From an uncultured Lachnospiraceae bacterium (GTDB lineage Bacteria; Bacillota; Clostridia; Lachnospirales; Lachnospiraceae), in NCBI GenBank assembly GCA_937965795.1, contig CALCMD010000003.1, positions 1 to 30,024 of the forward strand: a stretch of 30,024 nt of DNA, read 5' to 3'. A program made the translations under genes and the position numbers. The notes beneath the pieces were generated by a model that was given only the letters and a program-made list of their open reading frames with translations, was not told the DNA's origin and made no database searches. This document shows positions 27,439 to 30,024 of the stretch, in pieces (the first letter of the stretch is position 1; each line of letters opens with the position of its first letter).

Positions 27439-30024
27439 TTATTTTACCGTCACCCTTACTTTCGCCTTTACGCCGTTTTCAGCCATGACATAAATCGTAC
27501 ACCTTCCTCTGGAAACCGCTTTGATCTTTCCTTTGCCCGTTACGGTTGCGATCTTCTTGTCGGAGGACCAGAACCGTACGCCCTTTCCTGCGGCGGACAC
27601 GTGCATGATCGGACTCTTCCCCTTCTTTTCCATAAGAAGTTTCGTCTTGATCTTTGCCTTTTTTCCTTTTTTCAGGATGTAACTCTTCTTCACCCTGATT
27701 TTCTTTATATTCGTCAGATTCTTGTTGTTTTTCCCCGCATAATGGAGCGAATAGCTGACTGCGGTATACTTTTTCTTTCCGCCTTCCATGCGGTACGGTT
27801 TTATGATTGCCTTATAATCCTTTGCCGATTTCAGCTTCTTTCCGGATACCTTTCGAATCTTCACCCGGGTTTTCTCTGCGCCTTTTACCGTAGCGGTCGG
27901 CTTCTTTGGATACTTCTTATTACAATCGGCAACGAACACATCATAGCCATCCGCAATCGAAACCCCACCCCATTGAATCGTAATCTGACTGCCCTTCCAT
28001 GTCATCCTTAACCCGGCATTCAGCCGATTGACCATTTCCAGAGGCAGTCCTCCATCCCGGATTGTGAAAGTTCCATTCTGGCAGGTAACCTGATAATTTG
28101 ATCCTGCTTCTGCCCCGACCTGGATGGTATAGCGGCCCGGATTTTCTCCATCCTGGCGCTTCAAATCTGCCTTAATCACATCACCGGAAACCAGACCGCT
28201 CACCTGATAAGTGAGCTCTGGATCTTCATACCCGTAACTTTTGCTTACGTTATCCGCAGAAACGGTCAATGGACGCGGTAAGATCTGATAGGTTCCCAGG
28301 GCGGTTCCTGTATATGCCCCTTTTCCGACAACCGTAATCTTCGCTGTTCCTGCATTCCGGTTATCATGGTAAGTGATGTCATAGTCATCCGCTGTTAAAA
28401 CCGTGCCTTTCACCGTTACCACCACCTGCGTGGGAATCTGTTCCTCTCCATTGTAGAGGAAGGTCTCATTTCCTGAAACCGTCACCTCAGCCTTTTCAAG
28501 TAAAACCGCCGTCTCCGCTGCAATGCCTGCTTTGATCTCCGCCTGAACATTTTTGATAACAACCGTATACGAATGGTCTGCATTTTCTATCACGGTAATC
28601 ACAGACTTTTTATCCCCGATCTGTATTTCCTGTTCTTCTCCGGACGGGACATTCAGGCAATCCACACCGTATATCTCCAGTTTTTTGAATACTGCATCTT
28701 CCTCTGACGGGCTGATGGTAAAGGTCAGGGTTCCATCCTCCCGGATTTCCTCACCGGCCGCCGTATCCGCAGGCGTCCTTTCTACATCTTTCACGGTATA
28801 AACATCCGTTGTGACAGGAACCTCGTATCCCTTATATGGTTTAAACGACACCCTCACCTCTGTGTTCTGGAAAAGGTTAGGAATTACCAGTTCATTGGAG
28901 ACATTGTCTTTCACCAGCTCTCCATTGACTCTCCATTCCGCCGTCATATTTCCGTCGTCCGGAACAGCCTGAAAACTTAAAGCGCTGCCTCCAACTTTTT
29001 GCATCACTACATCCGAAGTCATGGATTCGCCGTTTGCCCTGCCTTCTACGACGCCGCCGTTTCCGTCTACGCCAAAGCTTACGTCATAATAGACGGCTTT
29101 TGTAAAGACTGCTTTAACGGTAATATCCTCCTGGAAATCCTTTCCGGCAACCATCGTAAAACTTGCTCCATAAGTGGTTTCCTGTCCGTTGATCAGCCAT
29201 CCGCCAAAGCTCCAGTAAGGCTCCGGAACGGCCTCAAAGGTTACCTCCGTCCCTTCCTCTGCCGCTGTCACATCAAGACCGTCCGCCGTCGCCCGGATTG
29301 CTCCGTTTTCTGTATTCTCAAGCACAATCGCATACGCTTCTTTTTGCTGCTTCACCTCAAATTTTGCCACATAGGAAACATCTTTTTCTGCGACGAAGGT
29401 ATATGCCGTCTCGCTGCTTACCTTTTCCTCTCCGAGATACCATCCGTCAAATACAAAACCAGGTGTTATTTCCGCCCTTAAAGTCACATCATCGCCATAA
29501 CGGATGACCTCCGGCAGCGCCTCAACCGTTCCTGCATTCTCATTTTCCGCAACTGCCGTTACATGAATTGGCACGCCCTGAAGAATGGCCGTGATTCTCG
29601 TATCTACACGAGCCGTATTTTCGTATACAAACTCATTTCCTGCCGCATCCGGGACTTCTTTCCCATTGACCGTCCATTGCTTCACTTCATAATTTTCATC
29701 CGGCAATACACGGAATGTCACTGCACCATTTACCGCCGCACCGGAGAAAATTTCCGTACCGGCTGCAAATGCAGAAATCGTTCCCTTCTCTTCTCCGTTA
29801 AAAGTCGGGTCTGTAAAAGTAATCACAGGTGCGGAAGCGCCGAATTTCACGGTCAGATTTATCGTCTGCCCAAGCGCCGCAAGCTGTTCTGCCGGTAACA
29901 GGATTGTTCCGTCCTGCTGCAACTCATAATGATCTCCATTTACCAGACACTCCGTCACTCTGTATTCTGCCTGCTCCGGCGCCGGGGTAAAGATGGCTTC
30001 CCCGCCTTCATAGACCGTGATCTC
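27439..30024 (-). CDS. Large secreted repeat protein (InlB-like, MBG and Ig-like domains), 5' end outside window
   Basis: The frame is open to the window edge, so 861 residues of a longer protein are seen; a GTG at 29958 is not the real start. The visible part begins with several InlB-like/divergent B-repeat units (FVFDGWYLGEEKVSS; YWSFGGWLINGQETTYG). A beta-sandwich repeat with FLYNGEEQIPTQVVVTVKG follows, then an MBG-type domain (PRPLTVSADNVSKSYGYEDP). After these come a fibronectin-like Lys-rich region and a C-terminal Big_2-like domain (VRFWSSDKKIATVTGKGKIK). Such proteins are surface adhesins or wall-associated scaffolds. No sortase motif ends the protein, so it is likely secreted or held by other domains beyond the edge. 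It is followed by a strong terminator. Confidence 0.85.
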   Translation of the reverse strand, partial: EITVYEGGEAIFTPAPEQAEYRVTECLVNGDHYELQQDGTILLPAEQLAALGQTINLTVKFGASAPVITFTDPTFNGEEKGTISAFAAGTEIFSGAAVNGAVTFRVLPDENYEVKQWTVNGKEVPDAAGNEFVYENTARVDTRITAILQGVPIHVTAVAENENAGTVEALPEVIRYGDDVTLRAEITPGFVFDGWYLGEEKVSSETAYTFVAEKDVSYVAKFEVKQQKEAYAIVLENTENGAIRATADGLDVTAAEEGTEVTFEAVPEPYWSFGGWLINGQETTYGASFTMVAGKDFQEDITVKAVFTKAVYYDVSFGVDGNGGVVEGRANGESMTSDVVMQKVGGSALSFQAVPDDGNMTAEWRVNGELVKDNVSNELVIPNLFQNTEVRVSFKPYKGYEVPVTTDVYTVKDVERTPADTAAGEEIREDGTLTFTISPSEEDAVFKKLEIYGVDCLNVPSGEEQEIQIGDKKSVITVIENADHSYTVVIKNVQAEIKAGIAAETAVLLEKAEVTVSGNETFLYNGEEQIPTQVVVTVKGTVLTADDYDITYHDNRNAGTAKITVVGKGAYTGTALGTYQILPRPLTVSADNVSKSYGYEDPELTYQVSGLVSGDVIKADLKRQDGENPGRYTIQVGAEAGSNYQVTCQNGTFTIRDGGLPLEMVNRLNAGLRMTWKGSQITIQWGGVSIADGYDVFVADCNKKYPKKPTATVKGAEKTRVKIRKVSGKKLKSAKDYKAIIKPYRMEGGKKKYTAVSYSLHYAGKNNKNLTNIKKIRVKKSYILKKGKKAKIKTKLLMEKKGKSPIMHVSAAGKGVRFWSSDKKIATVTGKGKIKAVSRGRCTIYVMAENGVKAKVRVTVK

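Overview
The window looks like a chromosomal segment of a gut-type Firmicute of class Clostridia, most likely Lachnospiraceae. This is inferred from gene content and codon style: S8 subtilases, YdjG/H/I-like zinc-ribbon/TPM/SPFH genes, proline-threonine linker Ig-like secreted proteins, strong AGGAGG ribosome binding sites and sigma-A promoters. Every gene I can support lies on the minus strand, so transcription runs from high to low coordinates.

Layout from left to right: an OmpR-type two-component system (176-2076); an AT-rich cassette made of a HEPN-domain protein (2120-2947) preceded by a small structured RNA with a tRNA-like fold, its own consensus promoter and its own terminator (2971-3154); two paralogous secreted proteins with an Ig-like module and a Pro-Thr linker (3212-5657); a membrane-stress-type trio of TPM, zinc-ribbon and SPFH proteins (5735-9037); a membrane-bound LuxR regulator translationally coupled to a solute-binding lipoprotein (9194-12189); a LuxR response regulator, a histidine kinase and a 7TM receptor-like protein (12293-15668), with a SEC-C protein (15685-16707) just upstream; a family 4 uracil-DNA glycosylase (16830-17396); a HipA-like kinase with a small partner gene (17586-19135); a roughly 6.4-kb insertion (19210-25718) carrying a TOTE-type primase-helicase broken by a frameshift, an AlbA_2/Schlafen-type ATPase-like protein and a tyrosine-recombinase-like protein; a subtilase (25595-27331); and a large secreted repeat protein cut off by the right edge.

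Two regions stand out. First, strong promoter, structured RNA, terminator and HEPN RNase-like gene occur in the same order as in type III toxin-antitoxin loci, but the RNA resembles a tRNA (D arm and T arm present, no proper anticodon loop) instead of tandem repeats. This is a candidate RNA-antitoxin/HEPN-toxin system. Second, the last ~112 bp of the subtilase gene is repeated 6.4 kb away with about four differences, and the DNA between holds a recombinase-like gene and conflict-system genes. This fits an integrative element that targets the 3' end of a subtilase gene and restores its reading frame. The HipA-like kinase pair lies just beyond the far repeat, so 17.5-25.4 kb reads as an AT-rich accessory/defence island in an otherwise GC-richer chromosome.

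All functional statements come from reading motifs by eye. No database search or folding calculation was run.
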